From Eurosta solidaginis (Eukaryota; Arthropoda; Insecta; Diptera; Tephritidae): a stretch of DNA of 64,000 nucleotides. Of the stretch, positions 43,114-53,310 are shown piece by piece (position 1 is the first letter of the stretch; each line of letters starts with the position of its first letter). Position numbers and translations under genes: made by a program. Under the pieces are notes generated by a model. The model searched no databases. It was not told the DNA's origin and saw only the letters and a list, made by a program, of their open reading frames with translations. The DNA lies in NCBI RefSeq assembly GCF_040869045.1, contig NC_090321.1, positions 183,491,596 to 183,555,595 on the forward strand, given 5' to 3'.

Positions 43114-43773
43114 TTGGAGCAACATACAACGATCGGTAGAAAACGTTTTCAGTCTATCCTTGATTTTTGCTTACGGGACAACTATTATTTGAAATATAAT
43201 GAAAAAGTTTACCAACAGGTTCACGGTATGCCAATGGGCAGTCCACTATCTCCGACAATCGCAGATATCGTACTTGATAAAATTATTGACGATAGCCTAG
43301 CTGAACTAAAAACCAATGACATATGCATGAAATACATTACAAAATATGTAGATGATGTATTTGCTATAATTAAAACTAAAGACGTGGAAGATATACTAAA
43401 AGTATTAAATGGGCAACATACCAAAATAAAATTCACTGTGGAAACAGAAAAACAAAATAAACTAGCCTTCTTAGATTTAGAAATACACAGAAATAACAAT
43501 TTAACATTCAACTGGCACGCAAAAGAAGTTGCGTCTGGTAGAATTATAAACTACCATTCCAATCATCCGAGGTATCAAAAAATTAATACAGCGACCAGTC
43601 TAATAAAGAAAATATTTTCGCTAAGGGACGAACAATTTATTGACACTAACAAAATCAAAGTTAAAAATTTATTTTTAAACAATAGCTATCCAATTACTGT
43701 AATCGAAAAACTAGTTAAAAACCAATTGAGTACTGCGAAAAAACATCATAGGAATAAATCAGAGGGTAGATAA
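43114..43773 (+). pseudogene. Penelope-like element: RT catalytic core
   Basis: A 219-residue frame has RFQSILDFCLRDNYYLKYNE, QVHGMPMGSPLSPTIADIVL and the catalytic KYVDDVFAI (YVDD at 43345-43356), then NKLAFLDLEIHRN, GRIINYHSNHPRYQK and the RT thumb. It ends at TAG 43773. The key catalytic aspartates are intact, but the flanking frames are broken. Confidence 0.9.
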
Positions 43774-44225
43774 GATATATACCTGGACTAACGAAAAACC
43801 ATGCGCTCAGAAAAATAATAAAAGATGATAACATAAAGTATGCACATAAACCACACAATACCCTAAACAGATTATTCACACGAACAAAGGACACTATTGA
43901 GAAAGAAACACAACACAACGTTGTATACGAAATTAGATGTATAGGCAATGATCGCGAAATATGTAAACAACGCTACATAGGTACAACGAAGCGAGCTTTG
44001 AGAGTACGTATTAAAGAACATATGGCTGAAGCAAAAAACGAAAAAAACAACAAAAGCGCTAGCACACCACCTCACAAACAAAAAACATGTATCGGATTTC
44101 GCAAATACAAAAATATTAGACATTGAGAACATTGGAAATGTGAGAATGACGTTAGAAAGCCTTCGCATACAACAACAATTAAACACGGTGATGAATTTTA
44201 AAGAGGATATGGACAAAATAAGCAA
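43774..44225 (+). pseudogene. Penelope-like element: GIY-YIG endonuclease
   Basis: The frame after the RT stop reads PGLTKNHALRKIIKD, NVVYEIRCIGN (the GIY half) and QRYIGTTKRALRVRIKEHMAE (YIG at 43974-43982, followed by the catalytic-type Arg and His). This nuclease, joined C-terminally to the RT, defines canonical Penelope-like elements. The frame changes after about 44100. The 3' part is cut by the MITE cluster. Confidence 0.85.
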
Positions 44226-44279
44226 TGCTTACACAGTGGCCATGCAGTACAAAGTTAGATGCAGAGCTAGCAAGTAATT

Positions 44280-44624
44280 CCCTGCAAAAATCGCGAGTAC
44301 TCCATGCATGCATGTATGGAGTACTCGCTATGGACCAACCGAGTGCTCCAAAATTAACCACAATTCATACAAAACATATGGTCCAATTAACATTGCGATG
44401 TCCTAGGACTGGACCATATACTCCAGCTCCGCATTACATCAGAGTAATCCATGGACTACCCACAGTCCAATAAACATCGTGTAGTTATTACTATCGTTAA
44501 AAACGAGCAATGATCGGCTTACAATATGTTCGTGTAGAAACATGAGTTGGTCCATTGCTGCATTACAGTGTAGTATAATGGTAAGTACTCCAGTGGACCA
44601 CACGGTCCAACGATTTTTGCAGGG
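44280..44624 (+). mobile_element. TA-target MITE, copy 1 (345 bp, complete)
   Basis: It is bounded by CCCTGCAAAAATCG (44280) and CGATTTTTGCAGGG (ending 44624). A 36-bp subterminal palindrome (44293-44328, GCGAGTACTCCATGCATGCA...) lies near the left end. Non-coding. The right flank is TA (44625), but the left flank is AATT, so the left junction has been rearranged. The family is not assigned. Confidence 0.85.
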
Positions 44625-45236
44625 TAACCACAATTCATACAAAAAATATGGTCCAATTCACATTGCGATGTCCTACCCTGCAAAAATCGTTGGATCATGT
44701 GGTCCACTGGAGTACTTACCATTATACTACACTGTAATGCAGCAATGGACCAACTCATGTTTCTACACGAACATATTGTAAGCCGATCATTGCTCGTTTT
44801 TAACGATTGTAATCACTACACGATGTTTATTGAACTGTGGGTACTCCATGGATTACTCTGATGTAATGCGGAGCTGGAGTATATGGTCCCGTCCTAGGAC
44901 ATCGAAATGTTAATTGGACCATATTTTTTATATGAATTGTGGTTAATTTTGGAGCACTCGGTTGGTCCATAGCGAGTACTCCATACATGCATGCATGGAG
45001 TACTCGCGATTTTTGCAGGGTAGGACCGGACCATTACTCCAGCTCCGCATTACATCAGAGTAATCCATGGAGTACCCACAGCCAATAAACATCGTGTAGT
45101 GATTACAATCGTTAAAAACGAGCAATGATCGGCTTACAACATGTTCGTGTAGAGTGAGTTGGTCCATCGCTGCATTACAGTGGAGTAGAATGGTAAGTAC
45201 TCCAGTGCACCACATGGTCCAACGATTTTTGCAGGG
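44625..45236 (+). mobile_element. TA-target MITE, copy 3 (truncated host copy)
   Basis: The pieces 44625-44675 and 45021-45236 join to one copy in the same sense as copy 1, lacking its first 75 bp. It is split by copy 2 at GTCC-TA-GGAC and ends at CGATTTTTGCAGGG (45236). Confidence 0.8.
44676..45020 (-). mobile_element. TA-target MITE, copy 2 (345 bp, complete, inverted, nested)
   Basis: It is exactly as long as copy 1 and inverted. The target is a third copy of the same element. The site reads GTCCTA | element | TAGGACC, while the uninterrupted copy 1 has GTCCTAGGAC at the same place (near 44400). This gives a TA duplication directly from filled and empty sites. Confidence 0.9.
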
Positions 45237-45480
45237 TTGTTAATATATATGTTGGTACTGTGTGTAAATAAATAAAAAAATGTACTCAAAAATTAAATAA
45301 GTTTAATTTAATACTGTAAGTGTCCAAATTAATGTTATTCAATTGTAATTATGTTTGTTGTTAATGAATTGTTTTTAAAATAAAATCATTAGACTCCCTG
45401 AGGAAGACGTGAGAGCGTCGAAACGCGTGGGAGGGAAAAGGAAAATTTAATTTTGGCCTTCTAATTTCTCGGCCGTAAAG
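45237..45480 (+). mobile_element. Penelope-like element: 3' tail
   Basis: It continues the element after the MITE cluster (GTTAATATATATGTTGGTAC...), with an AATAAA-type A/T-rich stretch and the hairpin motif at 45394. The exact right end is not determined. No terminal duplicate of this tail was found upstream of the RT. Confidence 0.5.
45394..45434 (+). ncRNA. Hammerhead-like motif in the Penelope-like tail
   Basis: CTCC (stem I), CTGAGGA core (45398-45404), one extra A, stem GACG / CGTC with TGAGAG loop (45406-45419), GAAA (45420-45423), ACGCGT (short or self-complementary stem III), then GGAG pairing with CTCC. The order is that of a hammerhead ribozyme with minimal stem III, as reported from Penelope-like elements. 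The extra A before stem II and a G at the would-be cleavage position argue against full activity. Confidence 0.4.
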
Positions 45481-45934
45481 CTCCATAAAAGCAAGCATAA
45501 GGAATATATTTGGCCCAACAAGAAAACATAAAAATAAAATAGCTTACGTTAATGAGACCAACCACAAATATTTCTGATGCACAAAATATTGTTTAAAGTT
45601 TATGTGATTCTAGGCACTTATAAAAACAAATTTGCTAACAATAAAAGACTTTTATAAACCGGAAGTAGAACCTACAGAGAATGAACTTATTACATGGAGC
45701 TGATAGAGTAATGGTAGCAACAACAATTGCATTTCTGTAGTTTTTTCTGTGTAAAATATTCTCGAGGCTCATAATATTTTATACCAAAAATGTCTAGTTA
45801 TGCAAATATTATGTCTTCTTGCTTAGGTTATTATTATGTTTTTAAATTTTCAATATTTTCTATAGAATTAATAGAAAATAATGAATTAATGGCAAGAAAC
45901 GAAATGCTGCACCATTGATTTTATAAATTATATT
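45481..45934. other. Unassigned AT-rich DNA
   Basis: No gene or repeat match was recognised between the Penelope-like tail and R2 copy 2. Confidence 0.4.
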
Positions 45935-47395
45935 AAACTGAATTCCTAGAAGAAATACAGTATCTCAAACAACGTTTTGAATTAGAGAACTAGTTGGAAA
46001 GGTCTTTAATTCCTAAATGAGAACATGCCGTATCATAAAAAGTGCCTATCCCTAAAAGTATACGCCATTACACATGCTTCTTCTATACAGGTAGAAGACA
46101 GTGGTGCTCATATTATTTTTACGATTGTTACCCAGCAAACATTTCAAACTCGCCGTAAGATTATTATAAGCATTGTAGCGTCTAAATTTTCTTTTGAGGA
46201 GTTGCGTGCAAAAATGGAACGATTTAAAAAATTACAGTTTTAAATATTTGTTGTTGGAACATTCGAAGTACTTTAACTTTTTTATTTGTTGTAGAATTTG
46301 AAATTGTTTATTAATATCTTATTTATTTTAAATTTTTTTGTATGTAAAATATGTATATTTACAAAGTTCTCCTTTCACAATATTTGCCAGAACTGGCAAA
46401 ATAGATAGAAGCAATAGTGGTATATAACATTTTTTTGTACCCCATTTGTAAGCTACAAAAATTATAAATGTCAAATTTTCGTAAAATATGGAGATCTTGA
46501 GTTGTTCCTTTCAAATGTTAGACGAGAAGGAGGACTGTGCGAGAGTATGAGTAAGGTGGGCATCGCTAGATAACTCGGACTTCGAGTGTGTAATGCTGAA
46601 AATATATAGGCATTGTGGGTAAACCTATTTCTGTATCAAGCACTTGCTTCTCAATAACTTGTATTTAATTCCGGAAAATTGATATGACAAGCTAAAGCTT
46701 CAGTCAGGAGATCAACATTCAGGCCAGGTGAAAGATAATATTTTACACCAGGCACCGGTAGAACTAATTTTAGGTGAAACGAAGCGAGATCGCCAATAGC
46801 TATTCACTAACTATTGGAACGGATTTCAGACGTAATAATTTATGTAATTTGTACTAAATTTTCAGGATTAGGAACTTAAACGCCTTTTAGGACAGGTACT
46901 TCTACCGCGGATGCGGTAACACGTTTAGTTTAGAGATATGATGCGACACTTCATGTAAATATTAAAGCTTTGTAATGAAAAATTGATAAATTTTACCAGC
47001 ACACAAGAAATGGGGCATTTACATAGGACTGGACCTGAATGTTTTATCTATTTCGGGGCGCTGGTTCCAAGTTTTTTTTTTATCAGATTTGCCAATACAC
47101 CCTCGATATATCGATATATTAGGAAAAATGTTAAGGAGGGTTATGAATATAAGAAAATAATTTTCCAATTAATTTAACGATATTTCTAGTAGCTGCTTTA
47201 ACAGGAGTTCGAACGATTTTTTTTGGATTCTAACTACGATTTTATAAAAACGAACAGTGGCGCAAGCTGTATTGGTTTCACTATTGCCTTCGACAGTGGT
47301 TCAATACTAAAATCAAAGTTTCCAAACGCGCACCAGTCTTCCTTTGTCATCTGATATGACCAAATTTTTTGTAAAGAAAGTTTTCGAGATATAAA
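45935..47395 (+). repeat. Repeat R2, copy 2 (left of the LINE)
   Basis: It is homologous to 3983-5370 over its whole length and interrupted at 47395 by the I-clade LINE; about 60 further bases follow the LINE at 56515-56575. Its coding relic (46025-46243) keeps a longer open frame than copy 1 and includes THASSIQVEDSGAHIIF and KIIISIVASKFSFEELRAKM. Confidence 0.75.
46025..46243 (+). pseudogene. Coding relic in R2 copy 2
   Basis: This 72-residue frame agrees with copy 1 in the same phase (CLSLKV, ITHASSI, QQTFQTRRKII, ASKFS, LRAK). Upstream, past one stop, a Glu/Leu-rich stretch (EFLEEIQYLKQRFELEN) also agrees. Unknown protein family. Confidence 0.35.
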
Positions 47396-47402
47396 TTCGA
47401 GA

Positions 47403-47437
47403 TCAGTCATCGACTAACCTTCGTTGCATTCGGTTGT
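47403..47437 (+). promoter_or_regulatory. Internal Pol II promoter of the LINE (Inr + DPE)
   Basis: The initiator TCAGTC (47403-47408, matching TCAKTY) puts +1 at A 47405. GGTTGT at 47432-47437 is exactly +28 to +33 and matches the downstream promoter element RGWYVT. No TATA box is needed. Drosophila I, jockey and related LINEs use this arrangement to transcribe from their first base. Confidence 0.65.
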
Positions 47438-47576
47438 GTTTATCAACTAGCTTGATATCGTACGCTCAGTTCTTACTTTATTTCTCACTCCTCTCCTTTA
47501 CGGGTTTTTCTTTATTTTTTTTTCTCAAGCGCGTGTGCACTTAATCTGTACCATTGCATTAAAAAAAATTTACAAA

Positions 47577-48532
47577 ATGGGTCCGAAGGGGCCCCCTTTA
47601 GGGGATAATAGGTTTTCCATTCTATCGGAAAGCCCAGATCCCAAACGTAAAAAACAGAATACCAAAATAACAAAAGAATTGTTTCCACCATTACCAGTTT
47701 TGAAAAAAGAAAATCCTAAATATATAGTGGCAAGTGTCGTAGACAACAATAAAAACAATAACGACAACAACACAAAACCATACAAACCTCTAAACAAATA
47801 CTCGTGTTTTGCTGTTCACAAAGCTTTAAAAAACATAAGCACTGATATTTTAGACATATCCGAGCTATGAGACGGAAATCATCTCTTATTTGTTAAAAAT
47901 GCTGAAGTGGCAAATAAATTCCTGTCCACTAATTATCTGTTTGGCATATGCCAAGTGAAATTTGACCTACACAATAACCTCAACTCCACAAAGGGCACAA
48001 TTTACGCACCATGCTTATACGACGTCCCAGAAAACGAGATTGTGGAAAATTTGAAAGAATAGGGTGTGACAGAGGTGTACAAATTCTCAAAATACATAGA
48101 TGGCATATCCTCTGCCAGCGGAGTATTACTCCTAACCTTCGATCTTTACCACTTGCCAACAAAAATTGAAGTATCGTGGTACACCACAAAAGTCAGGCTT
48201 TACTACCCTAACCCAATGAGGTGCAAAAACTGCCAGCAACTTGGCCATACGAAGAAAAGATGCACAAAATCACCCGCATGTGACTCTTGCTCACTCCCCT
48301 CTCACGACCCCACTCCTTGTTCTCGCACTCTATGTGCGAATTGTTCCAGCAATCATAAAGCTTCAAGAGAGTCATGCCCGAAGTTTATCCAAATGAAAGA
48401 AGTTATTGCGAATAAATGTTCAATCCGTGAAGCTATACATATTCAGCGAAAACAAACCCCGCAAAAAATCATTGAAAACGGAACTCCATTCTCAGGAATA
48501 GTAAAAACTCCAATAAATAAAAATAATAAGAA
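47577..48532 (+). pseudogene. LINE ORF1 (nucleocapsid-like RNA-binding protein)
   Basis: The start ATG at 47577 (MGPKGPPLGDNRFSILSESP) fits the upstream CAAA context better than the ATG at 47535. One frame runs to the SATE insertion with only two nonsense codons (TGA 47868, TAG 48060). Three knuckles end it: CKNCQQLGHTKKRC, CDSCSLPSHDPTPC and CANCSSNHKASRESC. The protein would coat LINE RNA and act as a chaperone. SATE cuts the frame at about 48533. Confidence 0.85.
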
Positions 48533-48639
48533 CAAGTAAGGAAGGTTAAGTTCGGGTGTAACCGAACATTACATACTCAGTTGAGAGCTATGGTGACAAC
48601 ATAAGGGAAAATAACCATGTAGGAAAATGAACCGAGGGA

Positions 48640-50440
48640 AACCCTGGAATGTGTTTGTATGACATGTGTATCAAATGAAAAGCATTAAAGAGTATTTTAT
48701 GAGGGAGTGGGCCATAGTTCTATAGGTGGACGCCATTTAGGGATATAGCCCTAAAGGTGGATCAGGGTTGACTCTAGAATGCATTTGTACGATATGGGTA
48801 TCGAACGAATGGTGTTAATGAGTATTTTAAAAGGGAGTGGGCCTTAGTTCTATAGGTGGATGCCGTTTCGAAATATCGCCATAACGGTGGACCAGTGGTG
48901 ACCCTAGAATGTGTTTGTACGATATGGGTATCAAATTAAAGGTATTAATGAGGGTTTTAAAAGGGAGTGGTGGTTGTTGTATAGGTGGTCGCCTTTTCGA
49001 GATATCGCCATAAAGGTGGGCCAGGGGTGACACTAGAATGCGTTTTTACGATATGGGTATCAAATGAAAGGTGTTAATGAGTATTTTAAAAGGGAGTAAT
49101 TCTTAGTTCCAAAGGTGGACGCCGTTTCGAGATATCGCCACAAAGGTGGACCAGAGGTGACCTTAGAATTTGTTTGTACAATATGGGCATCGAACGAATG
49201 GTGTTAATGAGTATTTTAAAAGGGAGTGGGCCTTAGTTCTATAGGTGGATGCCGTTTCGAAATATCGCCATAACGGTGGACCAGTGGTGAACCTAGAATA
49301 TGTTTGTACGATACGGGTATCAAATTAAAGGTATTAATGAGGGTTTTAAAAGGGAGTGGTGGTTGTTGTATACGTGGTCGCCTTTTCGAAATATCGCCAT
49401 AAAGGTTGGCCAGGGGTGACTCTAGAATGCGTTTGTACGATATGGGTATCAAATGAAAGGTGTTAATGAGTATTTTAAAAGGGAGTAATCCTTAGTTCCA
49501 TAGGTGGACGCCGTTTCGAGATATCGCCATAAAGGTGGACCAGGGGTGACCCTAGAATTTGTTTGTACAATATGGGTATCAAAAGAAAGGTGTTAATGAG
49601 TATTTTAAAAGTGAGTAATCCTTATTTCCATAGGTGGACGCCGTTTCGAGATATCGCCATAAAGGTGGACCAGGGGTGACCCTAGAATTTGTTTGTACAA
49701 TATGGGCATCAAACGAAAGGTGTTAATGAGTATTTTAAAAGGGAGTGGGCCTTAGTTCTATAGGTGGACGCCGTTTCGAAATATCGCCATAAAGGTGGAG
49801 CAGGGGTGGCCCTAGAATTTGTTTGTACAATATGAGTATCAAAATAAAGGTGTTAATGAGTATTTTAAAAGGGAATAATCCTTAGTTCCATAGGTGGACG
49901 CCGTTTCGAGATATCACCATAAAGGTGGGCCAGAGGTGACTTTAGAATTCGTTTGTGCAATATGGATATCAAACGAAAGGAGTTAATGAGTATTTTAAAA
50001 GGGAGTGGGCCTTAGTTCTATAGGTGGACGCCTTTTCGAGGTATCGCAATGAAGGTGGACCAGGGGTGACTCTAGACTTTGTTTGTACGATATGGGTATC
50101 AAATGAAAGGTGCTAATGAGTATTTTTAAAAGGGAGTGGGCCTTCGTTCTATAGGTGTTCCCCTTTTCGAGATAACGCCATAAAGGTGGACCAGGGGTGA
50201 CTTTAGAATATGTTTGTACGATATGGGTATCAAATGAAAGGTGTTAATGAGTGTTTTAAAAGGGCGTGGGGCTTAGTTATATAGGTGGACGCCTTTTCGA
50301 GATATCGCCATAAGGGTGGACCAGGGGTGACTCTAGATTGAGTTTGTACGATATGGGTATCAAATTAAGTTTTTAAAGGGAGTGGTGTGAAGGCGTTTTC
50401 CAGATATCGACCAAAATGTGGACCAGGGTTACCCAGAACA
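48640..50440 (+). repeat. Satellite monomer array in SATE copy 5
   Basis: About thirteen ~130-bp monomers. A three-unit block (TTAGTTCTATAGGTGGATGCC, GTGGTGGTTGTTGTATA, TTAGTTCCAAAGG-type units) recurs about 390 bp apart (near 48830-49090 and 49220-49500). Its subtypes differ from the GGCCGGC type of copy 1, so the arrays evolved separately. Confidence 0.85.
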
Positions 50441-51104
50441 TCATCTGTTGGATACCGCTAATTTATTTATATATGTAATACCTGCCAAGATTTTAAGGGT
50501 TTTTTATTTCGCCTTGCAGAAATTTTTCATTTTCTTCTACTTAATATGGTAGGTGTCACAACCATTTTATAAAGTTTTTTCTAAACTTATATTTCGCTTC
50601 AATAAAACAATCCAATTACCTTACCATGTTTCATCCCTTTTTTCGTATTTGGTATAGAATTATGGCATTTTTTTAATTTTTCGTAATTTTCGATATCGAA
50701 AAAGTGGGCGTGGTCATAGTCGGATTTCGTTCATTTTTCATACCAAGATAAAGTGAGTTCAAGTAAGCACGTGAACTAAGTTCATTAAAGATATGTCGAT
50801 TTTTGCTCAAGTTATCATGTTAACGGCCATGCGGAAGGACAGACGGACGACTGTGTATAAAAACTGGGCGAGGCATCAACCGATTTCGCCCATTTTCACA
50901 GAAAACAGTTAGTCATAAAATCTATGCCCCTACCAAATTTCAAAAGGATTGGTTGATTTTTGTTCGACTTATGGCGTTAAAAGTATCCTAGACAAATTAA
51001 ATGAAAAAGGGCGGAGCCACGCCCATTTTGAAATTTTCTTTTATATTTATATTTTGTTGCACCATATCATTACTGGAGTTGAATGTTGACATAATTTACT
51101 TATA

Positions 51105-51466
51105 TAAAAAAAAAAAATAAATGTAAGGCGCGATAACCTCCGAAGAGATCTAAGGCCGAGCTTCTCTTCCAATTTGCGTCGTGCTCCTCTTGATTTTTCC
51201 CTACAAATTGGCCGGACGGGGCCTACATGTTTTATGCCGACTCCGAACGGCATCTGCAAAGCAGATGAGTTTTCACTGAGAGCTTTTCATGGCAGAAATA
51301 CAATCGGAGCGCTTGCCAGACACTGCCGAGGGGCGACCCCGCTTAGAAAAATTTTCTTCTAATTGAAAAATCTTATTTCTAAACTTTTGATGTTGCTTTG
51401 CCCGGGAGTTGAACCCAGGGCATACGGTGTAATAGGCGGAGCACGCTACCATCACACCACGGTGGC
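51105..51466 (-). mobile_element. tRNA-derived SINE, copy 4, nested in SATE copy 5
   Basis: On the minus strand: GCCACCGTGGTGTGATGGTAGCGTGCTCCGCC head, box B GGGTTCAACTCCC, body with GCCCCTCGGCAGTGTCTGGC, ending in a T-rich tail complementing an A11 run at the left edge. The SATE sequence ACTTATATA | CTGTAAAG is interrupted with no visible target duplication. The overlapping frames on both strands are SINE artefacts. Confidence 0.9.
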
Positions 51467-52094
51467 TGTAAAGATATTAAAGTTTTTGTTAAAATTTTAC
51501 TTTAAAAAAATTTTTTTTTAAAAGTGGGCGTGGTCCTTCTCCGATTTTGCTAATTTTTATTAAGCGTACATATAGTAATAGGAGTAACGTTACTGCCAAA
51601 TTTCATCATGATATCTTCAATGACTGCCAAATTACAGCTTGCAAAATTTTTAAATTACCTTCTTTTAAAAGTGGGCGGTGCCACGCCCATTGTCCAAAGT
51701 TTTACTAATTTTCTATTCTGCGTCACAGGTTCAACTCATCTACCACGTTTCGTCGCTTTAGCTGTCTTTTGTAATGAATTATCGCACTTTTTAGGTTTTT
51801 CGAAATTTTCGATATCGAAAGAGTGGGCGTGGTTATAGTCCGATATCGTTCATTTTAGCGATCTGAGATGAGTGCTCAAGAAGCTACATACCAAATTTCA
51901 TCAAGATAGCTCAAAATTTACTCAAGTTACCGTGTTAACGGACGGACGGACATGGCTCAATCAAATTTTTTTTCGATCCTGATTATTTTATTATATATGG
52001 AAGTCTATATCTATCTCGATTCCTTTATATATGTACAACCAACCGTTATCCAATCAAAGTTACTCTGTGAGCTCTGCTCAACTGAGTATAAAAA

Positions 52095-52412
52095 CTGAAA
52101 CGAAGAAAACCCACAAACAAACAACCAGCAACAAATAGTGCTAGCATTGAACCTTACAGTGCAAGCAAAAAAAAAAACAAAAGATGAACAAATAGCAATA
52201 AAGAAAACCCAAAAATACAGAATGAACACACAATTGAGACTCACGAGTCTCCAATAAATACCAATAATCTTTCTTATGAATTCATTTCTCAAATAAACTC
52301 TCTCTCATCAGAATTTTTACCGCAACTTACCTCTTATCTGAATCCCAGCGGTTCTCAAACCATCGATCCAGATAATACAAATTCAATTCTTATGAGTGAT
52401 AGCGAATTATGA
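52095..52412 (+). pseudogene. LINE ORF1, C-terminal remainder
   Basis: After SATE the frame that ends ...SEFLPQLTSYLNPSG...LMSDSEL-TGA (52410-52412) is open from about 52225. The stop overlaps the ORF2 start as ATGA (52409-52412), a typical stop-reinitiation arrangement for bicistronic LINEs. Confidence 0.7.
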
Positions 52413-53310
52413 ATATCCTCCAATGGAACGTTAATGGTCTTTTCAATAACTACCCAGACCTAAATCTACTTATTAAAGAATTTAACCCCGAGATTATATC
52501 TTTACAAGAAACACATATCCCAGCTGGCAAAACAGCATATCCTCCCAAAAAATATTTTAATTTTTTCACTAACAACCTCCAAAATACATCTTGTAAACAA
52601 GGCGTAGCCATCTTTCTAAAGAAATCTTTGCACCAAAAGGAGGTTCCTGTTACCTCAAGTATTCAATGTTTAACAATAGAAGTGGATATTGGCTTTAAAA
52701 TCACAAAAATTTCATGCTATATCCCCCCTGATTAGAGCTTCAGCCTCAAAGATCTGACTGACATCATTAATCTGGTCTCAACACCCATTATACTAATGGG
52801 CGAATTCAATGCATGGAGTCCCCTCTGGGTTCAACTGCGCCTAACAGAAGAGGTAAAATCCTTGAAGATTTAATCCTCTCAAAAAACCTAGTTGTACTCA
52901 ATGAAGTTTCTCGTACACATTTCTCATCCCACAAAATCTTTTCCCATCCCGATATTATCCTCTCCTCAGCATCCATAGCTCCGAAGCTTTCCTCTAAAAC
53001 ATCAAATGACCTGCACAATAGTGATCACTTCCCAATCATAACTTCCCTTTCAATCCCCACTCCCTCTCAAATGAAACCCACTGCTAAATTCATTTCTGAA
53101 AAAGCCGATTGGCCTAAATTCAGTGAAATATCAAAATCCCTTTCCATTGAAAAATCATGCCTGACGAATATAAACGCAGAAGCAGCAGCAATAAAATCGA
53201 TTATTCGCTCAGCCGCTCACCTCGCAATACCTCAAACTAGCACGAAACAATTCTCTTCTAAATTACCTTACTGGTCGAATCTCTTGTCGATTCTTAGGAA
53301 CTCAAAATAA
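52409..53310 (+). pseudogene. LINE ORF2: APE-type endonuclease
   Basis: It begins MNILQWNVNGLFNNYPDLNL, with the catalytic Glu in ISLQETHIP, then MGEFNAWSPLW (family motif GDFN; Asp is Glu here) and NSDHFPIIT near the end. The domain nicks target DNA to start target-primed reverse transcription. A TAG at 52733 and a one-base deletion near 52830 (SPLWG|STAPNRRG) break the frame. Confidence 0.85.

Larger units (their letters stand above)
48533..52089 (+). mobile_element. SATE copy 5: complete, nested in LINE ORF1
   Basis: From CAAGTAAGGAAGGTTAAG with GTTCGGGTGTAACCG and TACTCAGTTGAGAGC to CTCTGCTCAACTGAGTAT (52089), followed by A5. About thirteen monomers at 48640-50440, then the constant right part, interrupted by a SINE at 51105-51466. 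LINE coding sequence resumes at about 52095. Longest fully bounded copy (3.56 kb with the SINE). Confidence 0.9.

Noticed and set aside
43221..43511. Antisense frame over the Penelope-like RT
   Set aside because: Shadow of the real RT frame on the + strand, which has the catalytic motifs.
44519..44781. Mirror frames MSWSIAALQCSIMVSTPVDH on both strands
   Set aside because: Produced by inverted copies of the MITE.
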